This document shows, in pieces, positions 32,977 to 40,341 of a stretch of 64,000 nt of DNA. Position numbers and translations under genes: made by a program. The notes under the pieces were generated by a model. It searched no databases, was not told the origin of the DNA, and was given only the letters and a program-made list of their open reading frames with translations. Every line of letters starts with the position of its first letter. The stretch's first letter is position 1. This DNA comes from Gryllotalpicola ginsengisoli DSM 22003 (GTDB lineage: Bacteria; Actinomycetota; Actinomycetes; Actinomycetales; Microbacteriaceae): NCBI RefSeq assembly GCF_000419445.1, contig NZ_AULK01000001.1:1-64000 (forward strand), given 5' to 3'.

Positions 32977-33000
32977 GCGCGCAAAGCCGGCGGGCGTCGC

Positions 33001-33777
33001 CTACAACTTCGCGCGGCGCAAGGCGGCCAGCACGGGGCAGCCGACCAGCGCGATGCCGACCACCGTGGTGATCGCCCGCACCGTGTCCCAGGTGAGGGTC
33101 GAGGTGACCAGCGAGTACAGCGCGAACGCCGTGAGGTTGTGTCCGAGCGACGCGTGCGGGTCATACGAGATGCTCGCCCCCTCGCCGACCTGGAACGGCC
33201 AGAACCACAGGTTGAGCAGCGCGCCGACCAGCCACGAGGCGACCGCGCCGTAGCCGGCGAGCAGCACGAGCTCGCCCACCTTCGAGCGGATGCGCGGCAG
33301 CAGCCCCGCCCCCGCGGCGACCCACGCGCACGCGAACAGCTGGAACGGCAGCCACGGCCCGACGCCGCCCGTGATCACGGCCGACACGGTCATCACGACG
33401 AGCCCGAGCAGGAACCCGAACCGGGCGCCGAGGGCGCGGCCGGCGAGGATCAGCACGACGAACACCGGCTCGATGCCGCCGACGACGTCGCCCGCGACGC
33501 GAGTCGCGGCGCCGATCGCGCCCAGCACGCCGAGCAGCGCGACCGTCTTCGCGCTCGACACCTGGCCGTCGAGGGCGATGGCCAGCGCCGCCACCACGGC
33601 CGGGGCGAGCGCGAACGCCAGGTACGGCACCGCGGCCTGCGCCTGCGCGGGCAGGGCGGGGGCGAACAGCGGCCAGGCGAAGGCACCGGCGGCGAGCACG
33701 CTGCCGGCGGCGAGCGCGAGCGCGCGCCAGTCGAGTCGGGCACGGATGCCGCGCGGCGTCGTCCCCACCGCCGTCAT
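33001..33777 (-). CDS. ECF transporter substrate-binding (S) component
   Basis: A 258-residue membrane protein with about six hydrophobic helices (LALAAGSVLAAGAFAWPLFA, AVPYLAFALAPAVVAALAIAL, FVVLILAGRALGARFGFLLGL, VVGIALVGCPVLA). ECF S-component hallmarks are LGAIGAATRVAGDVVGGIEPVFVVLILAG and FGFLLGLVVMTVSAVITGGVGPWLPFQLFA. It confers substrate specificity to the T-A-A protein encoded immediately upstream, with ATGA overlap of stop and start. Close relatives sit next to DUF4430 lipoproteins, as here. The likely vitamin is cobalamin, given the transcobalamin-like lipoprotein and metH next door; this is an inference. Confidence 0.8.
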   Translation of the reverse strand: MTAVGTTPRGIRARLDWRALALAAGSVLAAGAFAWPLFAPALPAQAQAAVPYLAFALAPAVVAALAIALDGQVSSAKTVALLGVLGAIGAATRVAGDVVGGIEPVFVVLILAGRALGARFGFLLGLVVMTVSAVITGGVGPWLPFQLFACAWVAAGAGLLPRIRSKVGELVLLAGYGAVASWLVGALLNLWFWPFQVGEGASISYDPHASLGHNLTAFALYSLVTSTLTWDTVRAITTVVGIALVGCPVLAALRRAKL

Positions 33778-35798
33778 GCCCCCACCCCCTGCGGCTCGAC
33801 CAGGCGCCCGGCCACGAGGCGCAGCTCGCGCTGCGCGAGCGCCTCGGCGAAGTCGCGCTCGTGCGTGGCGAAGAGCACCGCGGCACCGCCCTCGGCCGCC
33901 CGGCGCAGGGCGCCCGCGACCTCGGCTCGCGCGGCGGCGTCGAGCCCGCGCACCGGCTCGTCCACGAGCAGCACGGCCGGGTCGGCGGCGAGCTGCAGCG
34001 CGATCGCCAGGCACACGCGCTCACCGCCGGAGAGGTCGCGCGGGTGCGTCTCGGCGAGCGGCGCCGCCCCGCGGCCGAGCAGCGTGGAGAGCAGGTCGAG
34101 GGTCGGGCGCGACGGATGCCGGCGCCGGTCGCTGCGGCGGCATTCGGCCGCGACCGAGTCGGTCACGAAGAGGTCTTCGACGACCTCGGGCACGAGGGAC
34201 ACGGCGGCGCGCCGTGCGCGCGGGGTGAGCGCGCGCACCTCCCGCCCGCGCACGCTCACGCCCTCGGCGCCGGAGGCGACCGCCGTCAGCAGGGACGACT
34301 TGCCCGCCCCGTTCGGCCCGGTGAGGGCGACCAGCTCTCCGGGGTGGAGCTCGAGGCCGATGCCGTCGACGGCGGTGAGCTCGCCGTGGCGCACGGTGAG
34401 GTCGTGCAGGCGCAGGGCGGGGGACCGGTCTCCATTCACGGCTGCGCCGTGAGTCGACCGACGGCCGCCGTGCTGGTCGACTCGCGCGGAGCGCGAATGG
34501 AGACCCGGGCCGCCTTGCTGGTCGACTCGCGCGGAGCGCGAATGGAGACCCGCGCCGCCTTGCTGGTCGACTCGCGCGGAGCGCGAATGGAGACCCGGCT
34601 CCTCCCGCACCACACCACCGTCCCGGATGGCCAACCACCCGTCCGCGACATCCCGGAACCACGCCGCCCGGTGCTCGGCGACCAGCACGCACACCCCGGC
34701 GTCGTGGGCGAGCGCGGCGAGGGCGGCGACGACGCGCGGGCGCGCCGTCTCGTCGAGCTCGGCGAGCGGCTCGTCGACGAGCAGCAGCGTCGGGTTCTCG
34801 ATCACCGCCGCCGCCAGCGCCACGAGCACCGCCTCGCCGGCCGACAGCGCGCCGATCGGCCGCTCCAGCAGCCCCGCGACGCCGAGCCGCCCGGCGACCT
34901 CGCGCACCCGCGCCGCGACGATCACCGGCGCGACGCCGCGCAGGGCGAGCGCGAAGCCCAGCTCCTCGGCGACCGTCTCGCCCACGAACCTGTCCCGCAC
35001 CCGCTGCCCGACCGCGCCGACGAACCCGGCCGTCTCCCGCGGCGGCACCGCCGCGCGGTCGAGGTCGCCGACCTGCAGCAGCCCGGTCTGGGAACCGCCG
35101 TCGACGTGCTGGAACAGGCCCGACAGGGCGTCGAGCACGCTCGACTTGCCCGAGCCCGTCGGCCCGGTGAGCACGGTCAGGGTGCCGGGCGTCAACTCCA
35201 GCTCGGGCAGGGCCAGCGTCCAGCCGGGGCGGTGCAGCGCGGCATCCGTCGCCCGCACAGGCGTCTCGCAGCGGCCCTCGAGGCGGCGCTCGGCGGCGAA
35301 ACCGCGCAGCTCCAGCGCGGCGGCGAGCCCGACCGCCCGCTCGATGGCGCCCTCGAGCACGGGAACGAGGGTGCTCGGCCCGGGCCGCTCGCCGCGCAGC
35401 CGCGCCGCGCGCGCCGCCCGCCGTACCGCGAGGCCCAGCGCCGGCACCGTCTGCCAGGCGATCACGAGCGCGCGCGCCAGCGACCGGACGGGTCCCCGCC
35501 GGGCTGCCGCCGCGAAGAACGGGCGAACGTCGACGAGGGCGTTCAGCACGCCGAAGCCGAGGATCGCCGCGGCGAACGGCAGCGCCGAGAGCGCCGCTGC
35601 GGCCAGCCCGCCGCCGGTCACGGGCCCGAGCAGCGCCACGCCGCTGAACGGCGCCGGCAGGGTGACGAGCGGGAGGTCGAGCAGCAGCGCGCCGTCGCCG
35701 CCCGCGCCCGCGAACAGCGCGCGGTACAGCACCCGGGAGACGAGGAACACCGCCGCGAGCACCGCGGCCTGGCGCAGCGGGGCGGGCCGGAAGCGCAC
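33774..35798 (-). CDS. Single-chain ECF transporter: EcfT fused to two EcfA ATPase domains
   Basis: A 674-residue energizing module of a vitamin transporter. Residues 1 to about 190 are an EcfT-like membrane part with coupling helix AARAARLRGERP and LAAALELRGFAAE. The first ATPase has Walker A GPTGSGKS, signature LSAGEAVLVALA and Walker B LLLVDEPLAELDE. The second has Walker A GPNGAGKS, signature LSGGERVCLAIAL and Walker B VLLVDEPVRGLDA. Between them is an unusual linker made of three 15-residue repeats (GLHSRSARVDQQGGA), encoded by REP-like DNA elements. T and two A subunits are normally two or three proteins. GTG 35798 lies 2 nt after the lipoprotein stop; the stop overlaps the S-component start. 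Confidence 0.85.
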   Translation of the reverse strand: MRFRPAPLRQAAVLAAVFLVSRVLYRALFAGAGGDGALLLDLPLVTLPAPFSGVALLGPVTGGGLAAAALSALPFAAAILGFGVLNALVDVRPFFAAAARRGPVRSLARALVIAWQTVPALGLAVRRAARAARLRGERPGPSTLVPVLEGAIERAVGLAAALELRGFAAERRLEGRCETPVRATDAALHRPGWTLALPELELTPGTLTVLTGPTGSGKSSVLDALSGLFQHVDGGSQTGLLQVGDLDRAAVPPRETAGFVGAVGQRVRDRFVGETVAEELGFALALRGVAPVIVAARVREVAGRLGVAGLLERPIGALSAGEAVLVALAAAVIENPTLLLVDEPLAELDETARPRVVAALAALAHDAGVCVLVAEHRAAWFRDVADGWLAIRDGGVVREEPGLHSRSARVDQQGGAGLHSRSARVDQQGGPGLHSRSARVDQHGGRRSTHGAAVNGDRSPALRLHDLTVRHGELTAVDGIGLELHPGELVALTGPNGAGKSSLLTAVASGAEGVSVRGREVRALTPRARRAAVSLVPEVVEDLFVTDSVAAECRRSDRRRHPSRPTLDLLSTLLGRGAAPLAETHPRDLSGGERVCLAIALQLAADPAVLLVDEPVRGLDAAARAEVAGALRRAAEGGAAVLFATHERDFAEALAQRELRLVAGRLVEPQGVGA
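34427..34459. repeat. Inverted REP-like element inside the ATPase linker
   Basis: GGTCTCCATTC and GAGTCGACC are the same outer arms as in the three tandem copies that follow, but in reverse orientation. The central stem differs (ACGGC-TGC-GCCGT instead of GCGC-based) yet still pairs perfectly, i.e. it is a compensated change. It encodes THGAAVNGDR of the linker. Confidence 0.75.
34471..34596. repeat. Three tandem REP-like palindromes encoding the ATPase linker
   Basis: Three 36-bp cores start at 34471, 34516 and 34561 with exact 45-bp spacing. Each contains GGTCGACTC, a hairpin TCGCGC-GGA-GCGCGA and TGGAGACC. Because 45 is a multiple of three and no stop arises, the array is translated as a 15-residue repeat. 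Confidence 0.85.
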
Positions 35799-35800
35799 CG

Positions 35801-36346
35801 CTAGCCCTCAGGCGGCGTCGTGTCCGACCCGGTGGTGAACTTGAGCCCCAGCGACTGCCCGGGCTTCAGCTTCTCGCTGTCGATGCCGTTCTGGGCATAC
35901 GCCCACGTGCCGGTGGCCGAGTCGCGCACCCAGAGGGCCCAGTACGCGAATGCGGCGGGCATGTCCTGGCACTTCTCGGTGTACGAGCCGTGCCCCGCGA
36001 CCGCGATCGGCGTCGACGCGTCCGGCTCCCCGTCGACCCGGCAGATCACCTGGGTGGGGTACTTGGTCGTGCCGGCGGTCGTGACGTCGAGATCCTTCAG
36101 CACGGATGCCGCGGTGACCGTTCCCGTGACGGGGTCGCACGCGTTCAGATCGGGATGGTCGAGCACGCCGAACTGCACCGTGACGAACACTCCGGTGCAG
36201 TCGGCCGCCGTGGTGACCGCCGGGGTCGAGCTCGCGGAGGGGGCGTCGGAGCCGCCGGACCCCGCGTTCCCGCTGGAGGAACACCCGGTGAGGGCCGCGG
36301 CGAGGGCGGCGGCGGCGAGCAGGGTCGGCAGGGCGCGGCGGTGCAT
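35801..36346 (-). CDS. DUF4430/transcobalamin-like lipoprotein
   Basis: A 181-residue secreted lipoprotein: start MHRRALPTLLAAAALAAALTGC with lipobox LTGC, then a Ser/Gly/Ala linker. The mature domain ends in YWALWVRDSATGTWAYAQNG and KLKPGQSLGLKF. This is the pattern of DUF4430 domains, which are related to the small beta domain of transcobalamin. The two Cys pairs (TAADC, LNAC; VIC, EKC) may form disulfides. It is the first gene of the ECF operon and lies 2 nt before the T-A-A gene. It probably captures the vitamin outside the membrane. A leaderless -10 box (TACGCT, 6 nt) precedes ATG 36346. Confidence 0.72.
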   Translation of the reverse strand: MHRRALPTLLAAAALAAALTGCSSSGNAGSGGSDAPSASSTPAVTTAADCTGVFVTVQFGVLDHPDLNACDPVTGTVTAASVLKDLDVTTAGTTKYPTQVICRVDGEPDASTPIAVAGHGSYTEKCQDMPAAFAYWALWVRDSATGTWAYAQNGIDSEKLKPGQSLGLKFTTGSDTTPPEG

Positions 36347-36352
36347 GGGGTC

Positions 36353-36358
36353 AGCGTA
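36353..36358 (-). promoter_or_regulatory. -10 box of a leaderless promoter (ECF operon)
   Basis: On the minus strand TACGCT lies 6 nt before ATG 36346, with no ribosome-binding site. Confidence 0.55.
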
Positions 36359-36401
36359 CTGATCGCGGGGCGGCGCCCGGCGCAGATGACGCCGCGCGAC
36401 G

Positions 36402-37526
36402 TCACCCCGGCCCGGGGGACGCGCTGCCGACCTGCTGCGTCACCTCGGCCGCCGCCGTGACCATCTCGCCCAGAGAGGTGTTCTCGGCCGTGCGCCGCTG
36501 CCAGTCGGCGCCCGTGCCCTCGTCGATCACGCGGCGCAGCTCGGCCTCCGCGAACGCCTCGTCCCCGTAGTCGGTGAGCGCCGGCCGCACGTGCTCCAGC
36601 AGCCGCTCGAGCACCCCGGCGGCCGGCCGCGGCACGCCCTCGACGGGGTCGACGAGCTCGCCGCGCACCCCGTCGATCGCCGCCTTCCAGGTGGCCAGCC
36701 GCAGCGTCGACGAGCGCGTGCCGGGGGCGGGTTCGCCCGCGGCCCACTCGCGGGCGGCCGTCTCGACGAGTCCGCGCGACAGGGCGGCGATGAGCGCGGC
36801 ATCCGTCTGCTTGAGGCAGATGTCGGCCACCCTGATCTCGACCGTCGGGTGGTTTCGCGACAGCCGCGCGTCGAAGTAGACCATGCCGTCATCGATGAGC
36901 ACGCCGGTGCGGCGCATCTCGTCGAGCAGCTCGTCGTAGGCGGCGGCCGAGCCGAGCACCTCGAGCGGGCCCGAGGTCGGCCACTGCCGCCACGCCACCG
37001 TGCGGTAGCTCGCGTGCCCGGTGTCCTCGCCGGCCTTGAACGGCGAGTTGGCGCTCACGGCGACGAGCAGCGGCAGCCACACCCGGATGCGGTCCAGGAC
37101 GCCGACGCCCTCCTCGGGCGAGTCGATCGACACGTGCACGTGGCAGCCCATCGTGAGCGCGTCGCGGGTGACGGTGCCGTAGCGGCGCGTCATCTCGAGG
37201 TACCGCTCGTGCGGCATCAGGTGCGGCTGCACCGGCAGGGGAGCAGTGGCCAGGGCCGCCGCCCGCGCACCCATCAGCGCCGCCACCCGGTCGGAGCTCG
37301 CCCGTCCCTTGGCGATGGCGGCGCGCAGGCCGTCGAGCGTCTCCTGCGGGGACGACACCGCCTCGAGCATCTCCTGCTGCAGTTCGGCCGTGAGCTCGAC
37401 GGCGGGGGAGATGAGCGGCGGCACGGCCCCGTCGGCGCGGTCGAGCAGGGCGCTCGCCACGGCGATCGGATGCCCCGACCCCGCGTCGACCAGCAGCAAT
37501 TCCTCCTCGACGCCGAACTTCCTCAC
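36402..37526 (-). CDS. YbdK-type carboxylate-amine ligase (glutamate-cysteine ligase 2 family)
   Basis: A 374-residue member of the GCS2 family: opening VRKFGVEEELLLVDAGSGHP, then HLMPHERYLEMTRRYG, GCHVHVSIDSPEEGV, SANSPFKAGEDTG and RVADICLKQTDAALIAAL. The E. coli relative YbdK is a weak glutamate-cysteine ligase. In actinobacteria, which mostly use mycothiol, the true substrates are uncertain. GTG 37526 is chosen because it gives the family-typical start and a 4-nt GTGA overlap with the SDR stop; an in-frame ATG at 37538 would add four residues. It is co-transcribed with the SDR gene. Confidence 0.82.
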   Translation of the reverse strand: MRKFGVEEELLLVDAGSGHPIAVASALLDRADGAVPPLISPAVELTAELQQEMLEAVSSPQETLDGLRAAIAKGRASSDRVAALMGARAAALATAPLPVQPHLMPHERYLEMTRRYGTVTRDALTMGCHVHVSIDSPEEGVGVLDRIRVWLPLLVAVSANSPFKAGEDTGHASYRTVAWRQWPTSGPLEVLGSAAAYDELLDEMRRTGVLIDDGMVYFDARLSRNHPTVEIRVADICLKQTDAALIAALSRGLVETAAREWAAGEPAPGTRSSTLRLATWKAAIDGVRGELVDPVEGVPRPAAGVLERLLEHVRPALTDYGDEAFAEAELRRVIDEGTGADWQRRTAENTSLGEMVTAAAEVTQQVGSASPGPG

Positions 37527-38314
37527 GCCGTGCGCCATTCGTCGCCGGTCAGGTGCGACCCGGCCTGGGGCCCCATCTGCAGCATTCCGCCGTCGACGGT
37601 CCACGACGCGCCGGTCACATAGGAGGCCTCGGGGGAGGCCAGGAACGCGATCACCGCGGCGACCTCGTCGGGTTCACCGGGCCGGCCCACGGGGATGCCG
37701 GGGCGCCGGGTGCGCCGCGCATCCTCGGCCGAGGCGTCGTTCATGGGCGTGCTGATCTCACCCGGCGCGACCGAGTTGGCGGTGATGCCGTGCTCGCCGA
37801 GCTCGAGGGCGAGCACCTTCATCAGGCCGCCCAGGCCGTGCTTGGCCGCGGCGTAAGCCGCGAAGCCGACGCGCGGCTGGTGCTCGTGCACGCTCGTGAC
37901 CGCGATGAGCCGGCCGCCGCGGCCCTGGTCGACCATCAGCCGGGCCGCCCGCTGCAGGCACACGAACGCGCCGTCGAGGTCGGCGAGGATCGTCGAGCGC
38001 CAGGTGTCCCAATCGGTGTCGAAGAACGCCGGTCCGCCGTTGATGCCGGCGTTGTTCACGAACACGTCGAGGCCGCCGAGCCGGCCGGCCAACTCGTCGA
38101 CGACGTCGCCGCAGCCGGGCGCATCCGTCGTATCGAGCCGGGCGGTGACCGCCTGCGCGCCCTGCTCGCGCACGAGCCGCGCGGTCTCCTCGGCGCCGTC
38201 CTCGTCGCTGTGCCAGGTGATGCCCACGTCGTGCCCGGCGCGGGCGAGGGCCACGGCGGTGGCCCGCCCGATGCCGGAGTCGGAGCCGGTGACGATCGCT
38301 TTCCTCTCGCTCAT
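37523..38314 (-). CDS. Short-chain dehydrogenase/reductase
   Basis: A 263-residue classical SDR. The cofactor motif is VTGSDSGIGRATA, with NNAGING for the central strand. The catalytic Ser is in AVTSVHEHQPR and Tyr/Lys are in YAAAKHG. The C-terminus has DGGMLQMGPQAG. It uses NAD(P)H; the DGGM ending and length match the glucose-dehydrogenase-like group, but the substrate is unknown. ATG 38314 has no clear RBS. It is translationally coupled to the ligase gene. A 21-bp palindrome in the 101-bp divergent region to the GMC gene may control both. Confidence 0.82.
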   Translation of the reverse strand: MSERKAIVTGSDSGIGRATAVALARAGHDVGITWHSDEDGAEETARLVREQGAQAVTARLDTTDAPGCGDVVDELAGRLGGLDVFVNNAGINGGPAFFDTDWDTWRSTILADLDGAFVCLQRAARLMVDQGRGGRLIAVTSVHEHQPRVGFAAYAAAKHGLGGLMKVLALELGEHGITANSVAPGEISTPMNDASAEDARRTRRPGIPVGRPGEPDEVAAVIAFLASPEASYVTGASWTVDGGMLQMGPQAGSHLTGDEWRTA

Positions 38315-38356
38315 ATCGGGGACGGTGCCCGAGCCCGCGGCGGGTGATGCATCGCG

Positions 38357-38377
38357 CTATTGACTGCGGGTCAGTAG
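38357..38377. promoter_or_regulatory. 21-bp palindromic operator between SDR and GMC genes
   Basis: CTATTGAC and GTCAGTAG are near-perfect inverted arms (7 of 8) around TGCGG. It overlaps TAGTAT (38375-38380), a candidate -10 for the GMC gene. It resembles TetR-type operators, but no regulator gene lies next to it. Confidence 0.5.
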
Positions 38378-38415
38378 TATGGCGCCGGGATCGACGAGGA
38401 TCGAAGGGGGATGCG

Positions 38416-40137
38416 ATGGGCCGTCACTCGTCCGCGTTCGACCACGACGTCGTGGTCGTCGGGTCGGGATTCGGGGGATCGGTCGCCGCGCTGCGGCTGG
38501 TCGAGAAGGGCTACGACGTGCTCGTCTACGAGGCGGGCCGCCGCTTCGCCGACGACGAGTTCGCCACGACCAGCTGGGATCTGCGCCGCTACCTGTGGGC
38601 GCCGGCGATCGGATGCTTCGGGCCGCAGCGCATCCACAAGCTGCCCGACGTGCTGCTGCTCGCCGGCGCGGGCGTCGGCGGCGGCTCGCTCAACTACGCC
38701 AACGTGCAGTACGTGCCGGGCGAGGCGTTCTTCCGCGACCCGCAGTGGGGCGGCATCACCGATTGGCGGGCCGAGCTCGCGCCGCACTACGAGACCGCCA
38801 AGCGGATGCTCGGCACGGTCGAGCGCTACCCCTACGAGGGCGCGGCCGAGCGGGTGATGCGCCGCGTCTCGGTGCAGCTCGGGGTGCCGCACACCTTCCG
38901 GCCGACGCCCGTCGGCGTGTACTTCGGCCCCGAGGGCGCCGAGACGCGAGGGGTCACCTCGCCCGACCCGTTCTTCGGCGGCGAGGGCCCCGCGCGCACC
39001 AGCTGCACGCTCTGCGGCAACTGCATGGTCGGCTGCCGCGTCGGCGCCAAGAACACCCTGGTGAAGAACTACCTGTGGCTCGCCGAGCGCCGCGGTGCCG
39101 TGATCGAGCCGCTGCGCACCGTGACCTCGGTGCGCCCGCTGCCCGGCGGCGGCTACGCGGTCACCACGCGGCGGTCGGGCGCCTGGCCCGGTGCCGCAGA
39201 CCGCCGCACCGTCACCGCCGAGCAGGTGGTGTTCGCCGCAGGCGCCTGGGGCACCCAGCGGCTGCTGCACACGCTCAAGGAGCGCGGCGAGCTGCCCGGC
39301 CTCTCCGACGCGCTGGGGAAGCTGACGCGCACCAACTCCGAGGCCCTCGACGGCGCGATCGCCGTGCGCGTGCCCGACGCGGACCTCACCGAGGGCGTCG
39401 CGATCACCACGAGCCAGTACGTCGACGAGGTCACCCACGTGCAGAACGTGCGCTACGGCAAGGGCTCCGACGCGCTGATGCTGCTCGTCACGGCGCTCGC
39501 CCCGGGCGGCGGTCCCGTGGGGAAGAGGCTCGGGTACCTGGCGCGGCGCTGGTTGCGGCATCCGATCACCGAACTGCGCGCGAGCGTGCCGTTCGGGGCG
39601 ACCCGGCGCGGCATCATCGCGCTCGTCATGCAGAGCCTCGACAACTCGCTCACCGTCTCGGCCAGGCGCGGGCTGTTCGGGCGGGTGCGGCTGACCAGCA
39701 GGCAGGGCGACGGCGAGGCGAACCCCACGTACCTGCCGCAGGCGCACCGGGCGACGCAGGCGATGGCCGAGCAGCTGACCGCCGAGACCGGCGTGCCCGC
39801 GCTGCCCCGCGGCACCTGGCTCGAGCTCTTCGGGGTGCCGCTGACCGCGCACTTCCTCGGCGGCGCGGTGATCTCCGACCACCCGAGCCGCGGCGTCGTC
39901 GACCCCTATCACCGCGTCTGGGGGTACCCCGGCCTGCACATCGTCGACGGATCGACCGTCTCGGCGAACCTCGGCGTGAACCCGGCGCTCACCATCACCG
40001 CCCAGGCCGAGCGGGCGTTCTCGCTGTGGCCCGCGCGCGGCGAAACCGACCGGCGCCCGCCGCAGGGGACGGGGTATCTGCGGCTCGACCCGCAGCCGGC
40101 CGGCTCGGGCGGAGATCTTGGCCGAACCGTTACTTGA
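38416..40137 (+). CDS. GMC-type oxidoreductase, cholesterol-oxidase-like
   Basis: A 573-residue flavoprotein. The N-terminus has VVVVGSGFGGSVAALRLVEKGYDVLVYEAGRRF and the second FAD motif LAGAGVGGGSLNYANVQYVP. The C-terminus has VVDPYHRVWGYPGLHIVDGSTVSANLGVNPALTITAQAERAF. These match the GMC/cholesterol oxidase family. An unusual insert CTLCGNCMVGCRVGAKNTL carries four closely spaced Cys, as seen in a subset of actinobacterial members. No Tat signal is visible, so it is probably cytosolic. ATG 38416 follows GAAGGGG. A long hairpin terminator follows the gene. The sterol substrate is not assured. Confidence 0.83.
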   Translation: MGRHSSAFDHDVVVVGSGFGGSVAALRLVEKGYDVLVYEAGRRFADDEFATTSWDLRRYLWAPAIGCFGPQRIHKLPDVLLLAGAGVGGGSLNYANVQYVPGEAFFRDPQWGGITDWRAELAPHYETAKRMLGTVERYPYEGAAERVMRRVSVQLGVPHTFRPTPVGVYFGPEGAETRGVTSPDPFFGGEGPARTSCTLCGNCMVGCRVGAKNTLVKNYLWLAERRGAVIEPLRTVTSVRPLPGGGYAVTTRRSGAWPGAADRRTVTAEQVVFAAGAWGTQRLLHTLKERGELPGLSDALGKLTRTNSEALDGAIAVRVPDADLTEGVAITTSQYVDEVTHVQNVRYGKGSDALMLLVTALAPGGGPVGKRLGYLARRWLRHPITELRASVPFGATRRGIIALVMQSLDNSLTVSARRGLFGRVRLTSRQGDGEANPTYLPQAHRATQAMAEQLTAETGVPALPRGTWLELFGVPLTAHFLGGAVISDHPSRGVVDPYHRVWGYPGLHIVDGSTVSANLGVNPALTITAQAERAFSLWPARGETDRRPPQGTGYLRLDPQPAGSGGDLGRTVT

Positions 40138-40269
40138 CGCTGTGCCGGCCGCGGAGCAGAGTGATCGGCGGATCAACGAGGATCCGGGGGATTGCGCGAG
40201 ACCCGACGCGGAACGACGGCGTGATCACAACGGAGTGGTCGCCGGCCCCTCGGCCATCGGTCGCACGGC

Positions 40270-40314
40270 GCGAGCGCACGTCTTCGAAGCGGGGGGTGCT
40301 TCGAAGATGCTCGC
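40270..40314. terminator. Bidirectional terminator between GMC and F420 genes
   Basis: TCTTCGAAGC (40281-40290) and GCTTCGAAGA (40298-40307) pair perfectly around a 7-nt G-rich loop. GCGAGC and GCTCGC extend the symmetry outwards. It lies between the convergent ends of the two genes. Confidence 0.65.
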
Positions 40315-40341
40315 GCGCCCCGCGCCCGCGCCGTCCGGTGT

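Noticed and set aside
29575-34452. A 1625-codon plus-strand frame across metH and beyond
   Set aside because: It is the +1 shadow of metH followed by antisense of the ECF genes; composition is Arg/Ala/Gly/Pro-rich without any domain.
34471-34596. CRISPR array (36-bp repeats with 9-bp gaps)
   Set aside because: Gaps are too short and nearly identical, there are only three units, and the array is within a coding frame.
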